From NCBI GenBank assembly GCA_034670145.1, contig JAXMOA010000021.1:1-64000 (forward strand): a DNA stretch of 64,000 nt. The letters are read 5' to 3'. The notes beneath the pieces were generated by a model, which saw only the letters and a program-made list of their open reading frames with translations, searched no databases and had not been told where the DNA came from. Source of the DNA: HXMU1420-2 sp034670145 (GTDB lineage Bacteria > Pseudomonadota > Alphaproteobacteria > Rhodobacterales > Rhodobacteraceae). How positions within the stretch are numbered: the first letter of the stretch is position 1; every line of letters begins with the position of its first letter. This document shows positions 43,372-51,676 of the stretch, piece by piece. Position numbers and translations under genes: made by a program.

Positions 43372-44421
43372 GTGGCGCTACGCAGGACACAAAGCAAAAC
43401 GAGGGCCCGGCACATTTTGGACGAAAAGAACCGAGTCACTCTGGCTGATGTCGCCAACACAGCTGGTGTCAGTAAAATGACCGCATCCCGGGCGCTGCGC
43501 GGGGCCCGTGACGTGTCTCCAAAAAACGTTGAAAAGGTCCGGCAAGCGGCAAAAGATATCGGCTATGTCGGAAACCACCTGGCCTCTTCCTTGTCGGGCC
43601 AACGATCCGACCTGATCGGCGTGATCGTTCCCAGCATGGCGAATATTGTATTCGCAGAGGTCCTGGCAGGCATTGCCGACGGCATCGAAGGCAGCGGCCT
43701 GCAACCTGTCTTTGGCGTCACCGACTACGACACGGAAAAGGAATACCTGGCCGTTCGCAACATGCTGTCCTGGTCCCCCGCCGGCCTGATTGTCACCGGG
43801 CTCGACCAACGCGAAGACACCCGCCGGCTGCTCGAAAACGCCGGTGTACCCATCGTCCAGATCATGGATGTGGACGGACCCCCAGTGGATGCCTGCGTCG
43901 GACTATCCCACTCCTCTGCTGGCCAAGCCATGGCCGAGGCGCTTTTGCAGTCGGGGCGCAAACGCTTCGGCTATATTGGCTGCGACCTGAACAGAGACGT
44001 CCGGGCACAGAAAAGACTGCAAGGTTTCGAAACCGCCCTGGCGAAACACGGTCTTGCCCTTTGCGCCACGCAGATCAGCGAAGGGGCTTCGACAACCACA
44101 ATCGGACGCGACCAGACCGCCCAGATCCTCTCGGACACCCCTGACCTGGATTGCATCTATTATTCCAACGACGATCTGGCCGCCGGGGGCGCCTTCCACT
44201 GCATTTCTCACGGGATAACCGTTCCAGAACAGCTCACCCTTGCCGGTTTCAACGGGCTCGACATCGTCAAAAGCCTGCCGGTCGCGGTCGCCACCTCCCA
44301 CACCCCCCGCAGAGAGATCGGAAAGACCGCAATCGAATTCATCACCGGCATAGCAGCAGGCCACAAAGAACCAGCAAACCGCATTGTCGCCTACACACCC
44401 CGCATCTCCTTCGGCGCCTAA
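43372..44421 (+). CDS. LacI-family transcriptional regulator of the threonate operon
   Basis: A LacI/GntR-like repressor: HTH VTLADVANTAGVSKMTASRAL (key part, about residue 22), hinge GYVGNHLASSLSG, then a periplasmic-binding-type sensor (LIGVIVPSMANIVFAEVLAG). The start is uncertain: GTG 43372 gives a 16-residue basic extension, while TTG 43417 would give the usual short N-terminus. It is divergent from ltnD and separated by the palindromic promoter-operator, so it most likely represses the operon until a tetronate-type inducer binds. Confidence 0.9.
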   Translation: MALRRTQSKTRARHILDEKNRVTLADVANTAGVSKMTASRALRGARDVSPKNVEKVRQAAKDIGYVGNHLASSLSGQRSDLIGVIVPSMANIVFAEVLAGIADGIEGSGLQPVFGVTDYDTEKEYLAVRNMLSWSPAGLIVTGLDQREDTRRLLENAGVPIVQIMDVDGPPVDACVGLSHSSAGQAMAEALLQSGRKRFGYIGCDLNRDVRAQKRLQGFETALAKHGLALCATQISEGASTTTIGRDQTAQILSDTPDLDCIYYSNDDLAAGGAFHCISHGITVPEQLTLAGFNGLDIVKSLPVAVATSHTPRREIGKTAIEFITGIAAGHKEPANRIVAYTPRISFGA

Positions 44422-44662
44422 GCCACCCCGCGTCCACTCCCTCTTTTCCCCAACTTTGAAAAACGAGCGCGATGGTCAAGGTGAAAACTGGCTGACTTCG
44501 GACAGCGTCATTTCTTGATGACCCAGTCAACAAGCCTTCTGAGCAAAGAGTCCGCTCCAAAATCTGTCAAATTTGATGCGAGATGCGTTCTTACCTGACA
44601 AAAGTTGCATCTCTAACCGGACAAGTCGCGATTCATACCGGACGATACAATAGGTAAGTGTG

Positions 44663-44737
44663 TGGCTGGGGTGGTAGGATTCGAACCTACGGTACACGCT
44701 ACCAAAAAGCGTTGCCTTACCACTTGGCTACACCCCA
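44663..44737 (-). tRNA. tRNA-Gln (anticodon UUG)
   Basis: The minus-strand sequence folds as a cloverleaf: acceptor stem TGGGGTG/CACCCCA, D-arm GCCAAGTGGTAAGGC, anticodon stem ACGCT/AGCGT with loop TTTTGGT (anticodon TTG) and T-arm with GGTTCGAATCC. The 3' CCA is encoded (75 nt in total). No integrase gene or duplicated 3' end is seen nearby, so it is not an obvious integration site. Confidence 0.96.
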
Positions 44738-44913
44738 ACGGTGAGCGGCTGAATACTGCGCTTGGCTGCGGGGTTCAAGACGTTTGTAGCAATTTGTTTG
44801 CATCTTTTTTCACGCCCCCCAAAACGATCCATGCGCCCGCTCTGCCCTGACGTTTCTACTGCATGCCGAACGATCCCCTGCTAGCATTTTTGCACGATCA
44901 GGGAGGATCACAC

Positions 44914-45831
44914 ATGGATTCACTGCGCACACCCGACGACCGATTCGAAGGCCTTGCAGATTTCGACTTCGCCCCCAACTACCTGACCATCGACGACACC
45001 CAAGGTGGCACACTGCGCGTCCATTACCTCGACGAAGGGCCCGGCGCCGCCGACCCGGTGCTGCTGATGCACGGCGAACCCACCTGGTGCTACCTGTACC
45101 GTCACATGATCCCCGCCTTCACCCAGGCCGGCCACCGCGTCATCGCACCCGATCTGGTGGGGTTCGGACGCTCTGACAAACCGACCCAACGTCAGGACTA
45201 TACCTATCAACGGCATGTCGACTGGATGACATCGGTCCTGCAGCAACTGGATCTGACCGGCATCACACTGGTCTGTCAGGATTGGGGTGGGCTGATCGGA
45301 CTGCGGCTCTGGGCCGAAATGCCCGACCGCTTTGCCCGGGTCGTCATTGCCAACACCGCCCTGCCAACCGGCGATCACCCAATGAACCCGGCATTCATGT
45401 CCTGGCGCGACTTCAGCCAAACCGCCGATCCCTTCCCAACAGGCAAGATCGTCTATGGCGGGACCGCCAAGAAGATCTCCCAGGCCGAGGTCGACGCCTA
45501 TAACGCCCCCTTCCCCGATGACCGCTACCTGGCCGGGGCCCGCCAATTCCCCATGCTGGTGCCAATCACCCCCGACGATCCGGCCACAGGACCCAATCGG
45601 GCAGCCTGGCAAGTGCTCACCACGCTCGACACACCAGTGCTGACGGCCTTTGGCGCCGAAGACAAGGTTATGGCCGGCGTTGAAAAGATCTTTCAGAAAC
45701 AGCTGCCCGGCGCACAGGGACAACCCCATGTCATCCTGCCCGAAGCCGGGCATTTCCTACAGGAGGACGTGGGACCAGAGCTTGCCGCGCTGACAAATGA
45801 TTTCATCGCACGCACCCGCTCAAATCCCTGA
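44914..45831 (+). CDS. Haloalkane dehalogenase (HLD subfamily I type)
   Basis: About 305 residues starting MDSLRTPDDRF; GGAGG lies seven bases before ATG 44914. The oxyanion/halide motif HGEPTWCYLYRHM (about residue 52) is almost that of DhlA. The nucleophile Asp with halide-binding Trp lies in LVCQDWGGLIG (about 122), a candidate acid in AFGAEDKVM and the base His in PEAGHFLQED (about 280). These enzymes hydrolyse carbon-halogen bonds of haloalkanes to alcohols plus halide in the cytoplasm. It stands alone, downstream of the tRNA and convergent with the SH3 gene. Natural substrates in seawater could be algal halocarbons. Confidence 0.9.
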   Translation: MDSLRTPDDRFEGLADFDFAPNYLTIDDTQGGTLRVHYLDEGPGAADPVLLMHGEPTWCYLYRHMIPAFTQAGHRVIAPDLVGFGRSDKPTQRQDYTYQRHVDWMTSVLQQLDLTGITLVCQDWGGLIGLRLWAEMPDRFARVVIANTALPTGDHPMNPAFMSWRDFSQTADPFPTGKIVYGGTAKKISQAEVDAYNAPFPDDRYLAGARQFPMLVPITPDDPATGPNRAAWQVLTTLDTPVLTAFGAEDKVMAGVEKIFQKQLPGAQGQPHVILPEAGHFLQEDVGPELAALTNDFIARTRSNP

Positions 45832-45839
45832 AAAACCGA

Positions 45840-45964
45840 TTCGCAAAATCGGGCGCGGTGAAATCCTTGCCGCGCCCACACTCGGCTCACAGCACAATGC
45901 GCAAAACCTGACTCACTTGGGAATTACCCGAAATCAAAGATTTCAACGCACCCGATTTTGCGAA
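45840..45964. repeat. 26-bp inverted repeat with internal hairpin in a convergent gap
   Basis: Arms at 45840-45865 and 45939-45964 match at 24 of 26 positions (both contain TTCGCAAAATCGGG or its complement) with a 73-base spacer. A competing perfect stem GGGCGCGG/CCGCGCCC (45851-45858 with 45870-45877) uses the right half of the first arm. It sits between two convergent genes and could act as a bidirectional terminator. Confidence 0.6.
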
Positions 45965-45990
45965 GTGTTTCAAGTATTTCGCAATTTGCC

Positions 45991-46656
45991 TTAGTCGCGC
46001 AGCTCGTCCGGCGCCACACCCCAAATGTTTTCCTTGCGCGCCCAGCCGCGATACCCACCGGCCGAAAGCTGGCACCAGTCGATGCTGCAATCTCCCAAGC
46101 GTGCCACCACACCCAACTCCAGCGCCGCCACAACGGGGGTCTGCATTTCGGGGCGGGTGTGCAAACCCAGCATGTCCTTTTCAACAATCACCGTGCGCAC
46201 ACCAGACAACAAGGCATAGTGCACCCACCCGCCAGCACCGTCCCGGTCCATCACCCGACGCCAGTGACCATGCTCGCCCGTCACTTGCAGCGGCATATGA
46301 CGCCGCTTGAACACCCAATCGATTCGATGCGTCAACGAAGGGCCCCGGCGCACATTGCCCTCACTGGCCTTCAACGACACAAACCGGGGCACCGGCAAAT
46401 TTGTCACCGGACCAATTCCCTTGGTCGCCTGCGCCACGGCCATACCACCATTCCCGACTGACATTCCACCAAGAACACAGCCACAAATAACAGCCATCAA
46501 GGCCGCCTTGCCGCGCCAAACGCGGCTTTTGTCTAAATCCAACCCAAACACGACCTGCCCGCTCGTTTTCTGTTGTTCTTCTGCTTTGACCAAGGCCTGC
46601 ACGCTTTTGCGCGCTGGGGTTCTTGTGCCCCGCCTCATCCTGCGCCACCATGCCAT
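45991..46656 (-). CDS. Membrane-anchored SH3-domain protein
   Basis: About 221 residues. A basic N-terminal cytoplasmic tail is followed by one hydrophobic segment (ALMAVICGCVLGGMSVGNGG, about residues 52-71). Two bacterial SH3-like units follow: LKASEGNVRRGPSLTHRIDW with HGHWRRVMDRDGAGGWVH, then GLHTRPEMQTPVVAALELG with WCQLSAGGYRGWARKENIWG. Such proteins usually bind cell-wall peptides in the periplasm. The start is uncertain (46656 or 46638) and lies only about 37 bases from the divergent dehydrogenase start. Longer frames to 46911 run antisense through that gene and are rejected. Confidence 0.82.
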   Translation of the reverse strand: MAWWRRMRRGTRTPARKSVQALVKAEEQQKTSGQVVFGLDLDKSRVWRGKAALMAVICGCVLGGMSVGNGGMAVAQATKGIGPVTNLPVPRFVSLKASEGNVRRGPSLTHRIDWVFKRRHMPLQVTGEHGHWRRVMDRDGAGGWVHYALLSGVRTVIVEKDMLGLHTRPEMQTPVVAALELGVVARLGDCSIDWCQLSAGGYRGWARKENIWGVAPDELRD

Positions 46657-46693
46657 GGCGCATACGCGTTTGAAAAGCAAAGGGAGGGCAGCT

Positions 46694-47680
46694 GTGCCAC
46701 GAGAGAGGCTGAGTGTTGTCGTGACGCGACGGTTGCCAGAAACCGTCGAGACCCGACTGAGCGAATTGTTCGACGTCCAGTTGAGGGATGCAGACCGGCC
46801 AATGACACGTGCCGAATTGTCCGAGGCCGTGCGTACAGCAGACGTCCTGGTGCCAACCGTCACCGATACAATTGACGCCGCCCTACTGGCCCAGGCCGGA
46901 GATCGGCTCAAACTGATTGCAAACTATGGCGCTGGCGTGGATCACATCGACGTCGCCACCGCCCGCCAACGCGGCATCCTAGTCAGCAACACCCAAGGCG
47001 TGCTGACAGATGACACCGCCGACATGACCATGGCCCTGATTCTCGCCGTCACCCGGCGAATCCCCGAAGGGCTCAGCATCATGCAAAAGGGCGAATGGGA
47101 CGGCTGGGCGCCGACCGCTTTCCTCGGCGGGCGGGTCGCGGGTCGTCGCCTGGGCATCCTCGGCATGGGCCGCATCGGCCAGGCCGTCGCCCGCCGCGCC
47201 GCCGCCTTTGGCATGCAGGTGCACTATCACAACCGCAAACGCCTGCGCCCCGAGGTCGAAGACGAATTCGAAGCCACCTATTGGGAAAGCCTGGACCAGA
47301 TGGTCGCCCGCATGGATGTGATCAGCATCAATTGCCCGTCCACACCCTCCACATTCCACCTGCTCAACGCACGACGTCTGAAGCTGCTCAAACCCACCGC
47401 CGTGATCGTCAACACGTCACGCGGCGAGGTGATCGACGAAAACGCCCTGACCCGCATGTTGCGAGCCGGGGAAATCTCGGGCGCGGGGCTGGATGTCTAC
47501 GAACACGGCACCGACGTGAACCCGCGCCTGCGCGAGCTGACCAACGTGGTGCTGCTGCCTCATATGGGCTCCGCCACGGTCGAAGGCCGTCAGGAGATGG
47601 GCGAAAAGGTCATCATCAACATCAAGACCTTCGAAGACGGGCACCGCCCGCCAGATCAGGTCGTTCCCTCCATGTTGTAA
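46694..47680 (+). CDS. D-2-hydroxyacid dehydrogenase (glyoxylate/hydroxypyruvate reductase-like)
   Basis: A 328-residue enzyme when started at GTG 46694, which has GGGAGGG five bases upstream. Upstream ATGs give non-family extensions. NAD-binding motif LGILGMGRIGQAVARRA (about residue 152), substrate and Arg region NTSRGEVIDENAL (about 237), the acid near AGLDVYEHG and His in LLPHMGSAT (about 285) give the complete catalytic set. It interconverts glyoxylate/glycolate or hydroxypyruvate/glycerate, exact substrate unproven. It is followed in the same direction by the gamma-glutamyltransferase gene 73 bases later. Confidence 0.9.
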   Translation: MPRERLSVVVTRRLPETVETRLSELFDVQLRDADRPMTRAELSEAVRTADVLVPTVTDTIDAALLAQAGDRLKLIANYGAGVDHIDVATARQRGILVSNTQGVLTDDTADMTMALILAVTRRIPEGLSIMQKGEWDGWAPTAFLGGRVAGRRLGILGMGRIGQAVARRAAAFGMQVHYHNRKRLRPEVEDEFEATYWESLDQMVARMDVISINCPSTPSTFHLLNARRLKLLKPTAVIVNTSRGEVIDENALTRMLRAGEISGAGLDVYEHGTDVNPRLRELTNVVLLPHMGSATVEGRQEMGEKVIINIKTFEDGHRPPDQVVPSML

Positions 47681-47753
47681 CCCGGATTGCGCAGGTCACA
47701 GGCCTTATCCCAATGGCCTCATCCTGCCCGGTCCTCGCCAGAAAGAGCCGTAA

Positions 47754-49619
47754 ATGCGTCCGCCAGACCAGTGCCTCGCCCACCCCCGTGCCTTGCTGCG
47801 CATCTTGCGCTCTGTGCTGCGTGCCGCCCCTCTCGCTGCCCTTCTGGCGACCCCGGGTTTCGCCCAGCAGACGACCGACGCCATCAGCCCCGAGGCCGCC
47901 ACACCCTCGCCTGCACAAGACCAAACAGAACCGGCCCAGACAGCAAATCCGCAATCCCCAGCCGTCATCGCCGCCCTCGCGGCCAAGGAAAACGGAACCC
48001 CCGTCACCGCCACCACATGGATGATCAGCGCCGCCAATCCGCTCGCCGCCCAGGCCGGCGCTGACATCCTGCGCAAAGGTGGCAGCGCCGCAGACGCCAT
48101 GATCGCCGCACAGGCCATGCTTGGCCTGGTCGAACCACAGTCTTCGGGCCTCGGCGGCGGCGCCTTTCTGATCTGGTACGATGCAGCCTCGGGCACATTG
48201 ACCACCCTGGACGGCCGCGAAACCGCCCCCCTTGCAGCCACCCCCCGCCTGTTTCAAACCCCGGACGGAGAGCCACTAGGCTTCTTTGACGCGGTTGTTG
48301 GCGGCCTGTCCGTCGGCACCCCGGGCACCCCGGCCCTGCTGGAAGAGGCGCATCGGTGCTGGGGCACAACCCCTTGGCCCACCCTGTTTACCGCCGCAAT
48401 TGACACCGCAGACCAGGGCTTTGTCGTATCGCCCCGTCTCGCCGCTCTGGTCGGAAATGACGCCGAACGCCTCGCCGTTCACCCCGAAACTGCGGCCTAT
48501 TTCCTGCCCAACGGCACCCCGCTCAGCGCCGGCGATCTGCTGCAAAACCCGGCCTACGCCAACAGCCTGCGAACCCTCGCCAGCCAGGGAGCCCGCGCTT
48601 TCTACAGCGGCACCATCGCCGCCGACATCGTCCAGGCCGTCAGGTCCGCACCCACGCCCGGCACCCTCTCTCCTGCTGACCTTGCCCTCTATCAGGTCAA
48701 AGAGCGCCCACCCGTCTGCGCCCCTTTCCGCAGCTTTCAGGTCTGCGGCATGGGCCCGCCCTCCTCCGGCGCACTCAGCGTGGGCCAGATCCTGGGCCTG
48801 CTGAACAGCTTCCCTGTTGGCGCCCCGGACGACCCTGAAACATGGCGCCGCTTTGGCGACGCCAGCCGCCTCGCCTTTGCCGATCGGGGCCGCTACATCG
48901 CCGACAGCGATTTTGTCCCGGTCCCGACCAAAGGCTTGCTGGACCCAACCTACCTGGCCGAACGCGCCCAGTTGCTTGTCGAAGGCACCGCACTGGAAAC
49001 CACCCCACCCGGCACCCCGGCCTGGGACCACGTCGGGCTTTGGGCCGATGATGAAAGCATCGAGCTGCCCTCAACCTCGCACCTCTCCATCGTTGATGCC
49101 CAAGGCAATGTGCTGTCCATGACCACCACAATCGAAAATGCTTTCGGCGCCCGCCTGATGACAAACGGCTTCCTGCTCAACAACGAACTGACCGATTTTT
49201 CCTTCCGCTCGCACCGCGACGGACGCCCGATCGCCAACCGGGTCGCACCGGGCAAACGCCCGCGCTCTTCCATGGCGCCAACAATTGTCCTGCAAGACGG
49301 AGCGCCAGTGCTCGCCATCGGCTCTCCCGGCGGCAGCCGCATCATTCCCTATGTCGCGAAAACTATCCTCGCCTGGGCAGATTGGGGGCTCGACATTCAA
49401 CAGGCCATCGCCCTGCCCCACGCGCTCAACCGTTTCGGCACCTTCGATCTGGAGGCCGACACAACCGCCCAAACCCTGCAAACCCCGCTTCAGGACATGG
49501 GCTACGACGTCTCCCTGCGCGACCTGAACTCGGGCCTGCACGGGATCGAAATCTCCACCACCCTCCAGGGTGGCGCCGACCCACGCCGCGAGGGTATCGC
49601 CCTGGGGAACACGAACTAG
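47754..49619 (+). CDS. ggt: Gamma-glutamyltransferase
   Basis: A 621-residue precursor with a Sec-like signal (residues about 1-37, ending TPGFAQ) and a disordered Pro/Ala stretch before the enzyme fold. The N-terminal nucleophile Thr lies in ELPSTSHLSIVD (about residue 440), where autocleavage would give large and small subunits. Other family segments are GLGGGAFLIWY, the Arg near DGRETAP and GSPGGSRIIPYV. It cleaves gamma-glutamyl bonds of glutathione and related peptides in the periplasm. The spacing to the upstream dehydrogenase permits co-transcription. Confidence 0.92.
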   Translation: MRPPDQCLAHPRALLRILRSVLRAAPLAALLATPGFAQQTTDAISPEAATPSPAQDQTEPAQTANPQSPAVIAALAAKENGTPVTATTWMISAANPLAAQAGADILRKGGSAADAMIAAQAMLGLVEPQSSGLGGGAFLIWYDAASGTLTTLDGRETAPLAATPRLFQTPDGEPLGFFDAVVGGLSVGTPGTPALLEEAHRCWGTTPWPTLFTAAIDTADQGFVVSPRLAALVGNDAERLAVHPETAAYFLPNGTPLSAGDLLQNPAYANSLRTLASQGARAFYSGTIAADIVQAVRSAPTPGTLSPADLALYQVKERPPVCAPFRSFQVCGMGPPSSGALSVGQILGLLNSFPVGAPDDPETWRRFGDASRLAFADRGRYIADSDFVPVPTKGLLDPTYLAERAQLLVEGTALETTPPGTPAWDHVGLWADDESIELPSTSHLSIVDAQGNVLSMTTTIENAFGARLMTNGFLLNNELTDFSFRSHRDGRPIANRVAPGKRPRSSMAPTIVLQDGAPVLAIGSPGGSRIIPYVAKTILAWADWGLDIQQAIALPHALNRFGTFDLEADTTAQTLQTPLQDMGYDVSLRDLNSGLHGIEISTTLQGGADPRREGIALGNTN

Positions 49620-49728
49620 ACCGCGAAATCACAGCGCCGGAACACCCCAAAACCCCGCCGGACACCGACAGGGGTGCAACCGCAATCAACCTGCGCTATA
49701 GCCAAGGCTCAAACCGAGAGGAGCCCCC

Positions 49729-51129
49729 ATGATCCAAGCACCAACACTTCCCCGGAATGAAACCGGAATCGAGGCCGCACTCGGGATTCTGAAGCAACGC
49801 TTTGGCGAAAAGTTCCAGACTGGCCAATCCATACGCGAACAGCATGGCCACACCACCACCTGGATCGAAAACCAGCCCCCCGACGCCGTTGTCTGGCCAC
49901 AAAACACGGCCGAAGTCTCCGAGATCGTGAAAATCTGCGCCGCCCACCGCGTCCCCGTGATCGGCTATGGCACCGGCACCTCTCTCGAAGGCCACCTGAA
50001 CGCCCCCGCCGGCGGCATCTCTGTCGACTTCTCGGATATGAACCAGATCCTCGAGGTCCAGGCCGAAGACCTCACCGCCGTGATTCAACCCGGCGTCACC
50101 CGCGAACAACTCAACACCTATCTGCGCGACAAGGGCCTGTTTTTCCCTATCGACCCGGGCGCCAATGCCTCTCTGGGGGGCATGGCCTCGACCCGCGCCA
50201 GCGGCACCAACGCCGTGCGCTATGGCACAATGAAGGACAACATCCTGTCCCTCGAGGCCGTCATGCCCAACGGCGAAACAATCCGCACCGCCCGGCGCGC
50301 CAAGAAAACCTCCGCAGGCTATGACCTGACCCGCCTGATGATCGGATCCGAAGGCACACTCGGCCTGCTCACCGAACTCACCGTCCGCCTGTATGGCATC
50401 CCCGAAGCGATGAGCTCCGCGCGCTGCTCCTTCACCTCGATCGACGCCGCCAGCCAGGCCGTCATGGCCACCATCCAGTACGGAATCCCCGTCGCCCGGA
50501 TGGAGCTGTTGGACGTCCTCTCTGTCCGCGCAGTCAACGCCTATTCCAAACTCGACCTTCCCGAAACTCCACTGCTGCTGCTCGAATTCCACGGCTCTGA
50601 AACCGGTGTCGCGGAACAGGCAGAGCTGTTTGGTCAAATTGCAGAGGAATTCGAGGGATCCGGGTTCGAATGGACCACCTCAAACGAAGAACGCAACAAG
50701 CTCTGGAAAGCCCGACACGACCTCTATTGGGCCGTCCTGCAATGGCGTCCGGGCGCACAATCGCTGGCGACGGATGTCTGCGTGCCAATCTCTCGACTGG
50801 CCGAATGCACCGCCGCCGCCGCCGCCAAGGCCGATGAACTGGGCCTGATCGCCCCCCTGGTCGGTCACGTCGGAGACGGCAATTTCCACGTCTCCCCTCT
50901 GGTCGATATGGACAATGAAGCCGAGGTCGCCGCCTCCAAGGAATTTGTCAGCTGGTTGGCCAAACTGGCCATCTCGATGGATGGCACCTGCACTGGTGAA
51001 CATGGGATCGGACAAGGCAAAATGTCCTACCTCACCGCCGAATTGGGCGAGGCAACGGTCGATGTGATGCGCGCCATCAAATCCGCAATCGACCCGCAGG
51101 GCATCATGAACCCGGGCAAGATTTTCTGA
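49729..51129 (+). CDS. FAD-linked oxidase (D-lactate dehydrogenase/GlcD type)
   Basis: A 466-residue flavoprotein of the vanillyl-alcohol-oxidase family. The FAD-binding region has PVIGYGTGTSLEGHLNAP (about residue 77), IDPGANASLGGMASTRASGT (about 143) and GYDLTRLMIGSEGTLG (about 197). The C-terminal cap has GHVGDGNFH (about 380) and the His/Glu pair CTGEHGIGQGK. It oxidises D-lactate, glycolate or similar D-2-hydroxyacids and passes electrons to the respiratory chain. GAGAGGAG precedes the ATG. The upstream D-2-hydroxyacid dehydrogenase suggests related C2-C3 hydroxyacid metabolism. Confidence 0.9.
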   Translation: MIQAPTLPRNETGIEAALGILKQRFGEKFQTGQSIREQHGHTTTWIENQPPDAVVWPQNTAEVSEIVKICAAHRVPVIGYGTGTSLEGHLNAPAGGISVDFSDMNQILEVQAEDLTAVIQPGVTREQLNTYLRDKGLFFPIDPGANASLGGMASTRASGTNAVRYGTMKDNILSLEAVMPNGETIRTARRAKKTSAGYDLTRLMIGSEGTLGLLTELTVRLYGIPEAMSSARCSFTSIDAASQAVMATIQYGIPVARMELLDVLSVRAVNAYSKLDLPETPLLLLEFHGSETGVAEQAELFGQIAEEFEGSGFEWTTSNEERNKLWKARHDLYWAVLQWRPGAQSLATDVCVPISRLAECTAAAAAKADELGLIAPLVGHVGDGNFHVSPLVDMDNEAEVAASKEFVSWLAKLAISMDGTCTGEHGIGQGKMSYLTAELGEATVDVMRAIKSAIDPQGIMNPGKIF

Positions 51130-51185
51130 CCTCACCAACCCCAAATCACCAAACCATACACCCCTGACACCCGGACCCAGCCTCA

Positions 51186-51635
51186 ATGACCAATCCCCGC
51201 CGCATCGTGTTGTCCAGTGACCATGCCGGAATCGCCCTGCGCCAGACCATTGCCGATCACATCAATGCCCTGGGATGGGAGGCGGTCGATATCGGCCCCA
51301 CCTCCCCCGAGAGCACACATTACCCGACCCACGGTCAGGCCGCCGCCCGTCACGTCGCCTCGGGCGATTGCGCCTTCGGCATCATCCTGTGCGGGACCGG
51401 TCAGGGCATCATGATGGCCGCAAACAAGGTGCCGGGCATCCGTTGCGGCACCTGCGTCGATACCTTCTCGGCCCGCATGATCCGCCAGCACAATAACGCC
51501 AACATGCTGTCAATCGGCGTGCGCGTCGTCGGCGAAGGCCTGGCACTCGACATCGTCGATGCCTTCCTCAACGCAGAATTCGAAGGCGGCCGCCACGCCA
51601 CCCGCGTCGACATGATCGAACCAAAGGCGGATTGA
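51186..51635 (+). CDS. rpiB: Ribose-5-phosphate isomerase B
   Basis: The 149-residue protein shows the LacAB/RpiB family pattern: LSSDHAGIALRQ (residues 9-20), the catalytic Cys in GIILCGTGQGIMMAANK (about 65-81) and RQHNNANMLSIGVRVVG (about 100). It interconverts ribose-5-phosphate and ribulose-5-phosphate, though some relatives act on allose-, galactose- or tetrose-phosphates. It lies 56 bases downstream of the FAD oxidase in the same direction. Confidence 0.92.
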   Translation: MTNPRRIVLSSDHAGIALRQTIADHINALGWEAVDIGPTSPESTHYPTHGQAAARHVASGDCAFGIILCGTGQGIMMAANKVPGIRCGTCVDTFSARMIRQHNNANMLSIGVRVVGEGLALDIVDAFLNAEFEGGRHATRVDMIEPKAD

Positions 51636-51676
51636 GCGCCACACCTAAGCCCCTTCAGCACCTGCCTGCCGCGACA

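Noticed and set aside
44663..44737. tRNA-Gln as an integration site of a genomic island
   Set aside because: No integrase, direct repeat of the tRNA 3' end or mobile genes are visible on either side.
46307..46693. N-terminal extension of the D-2-hydroxyacid dehydrogenase to 46307
   Set aside because: It runs antisense through the SH3 gene and has no family match; GTG 46694 has a strong ribosome-binding site.
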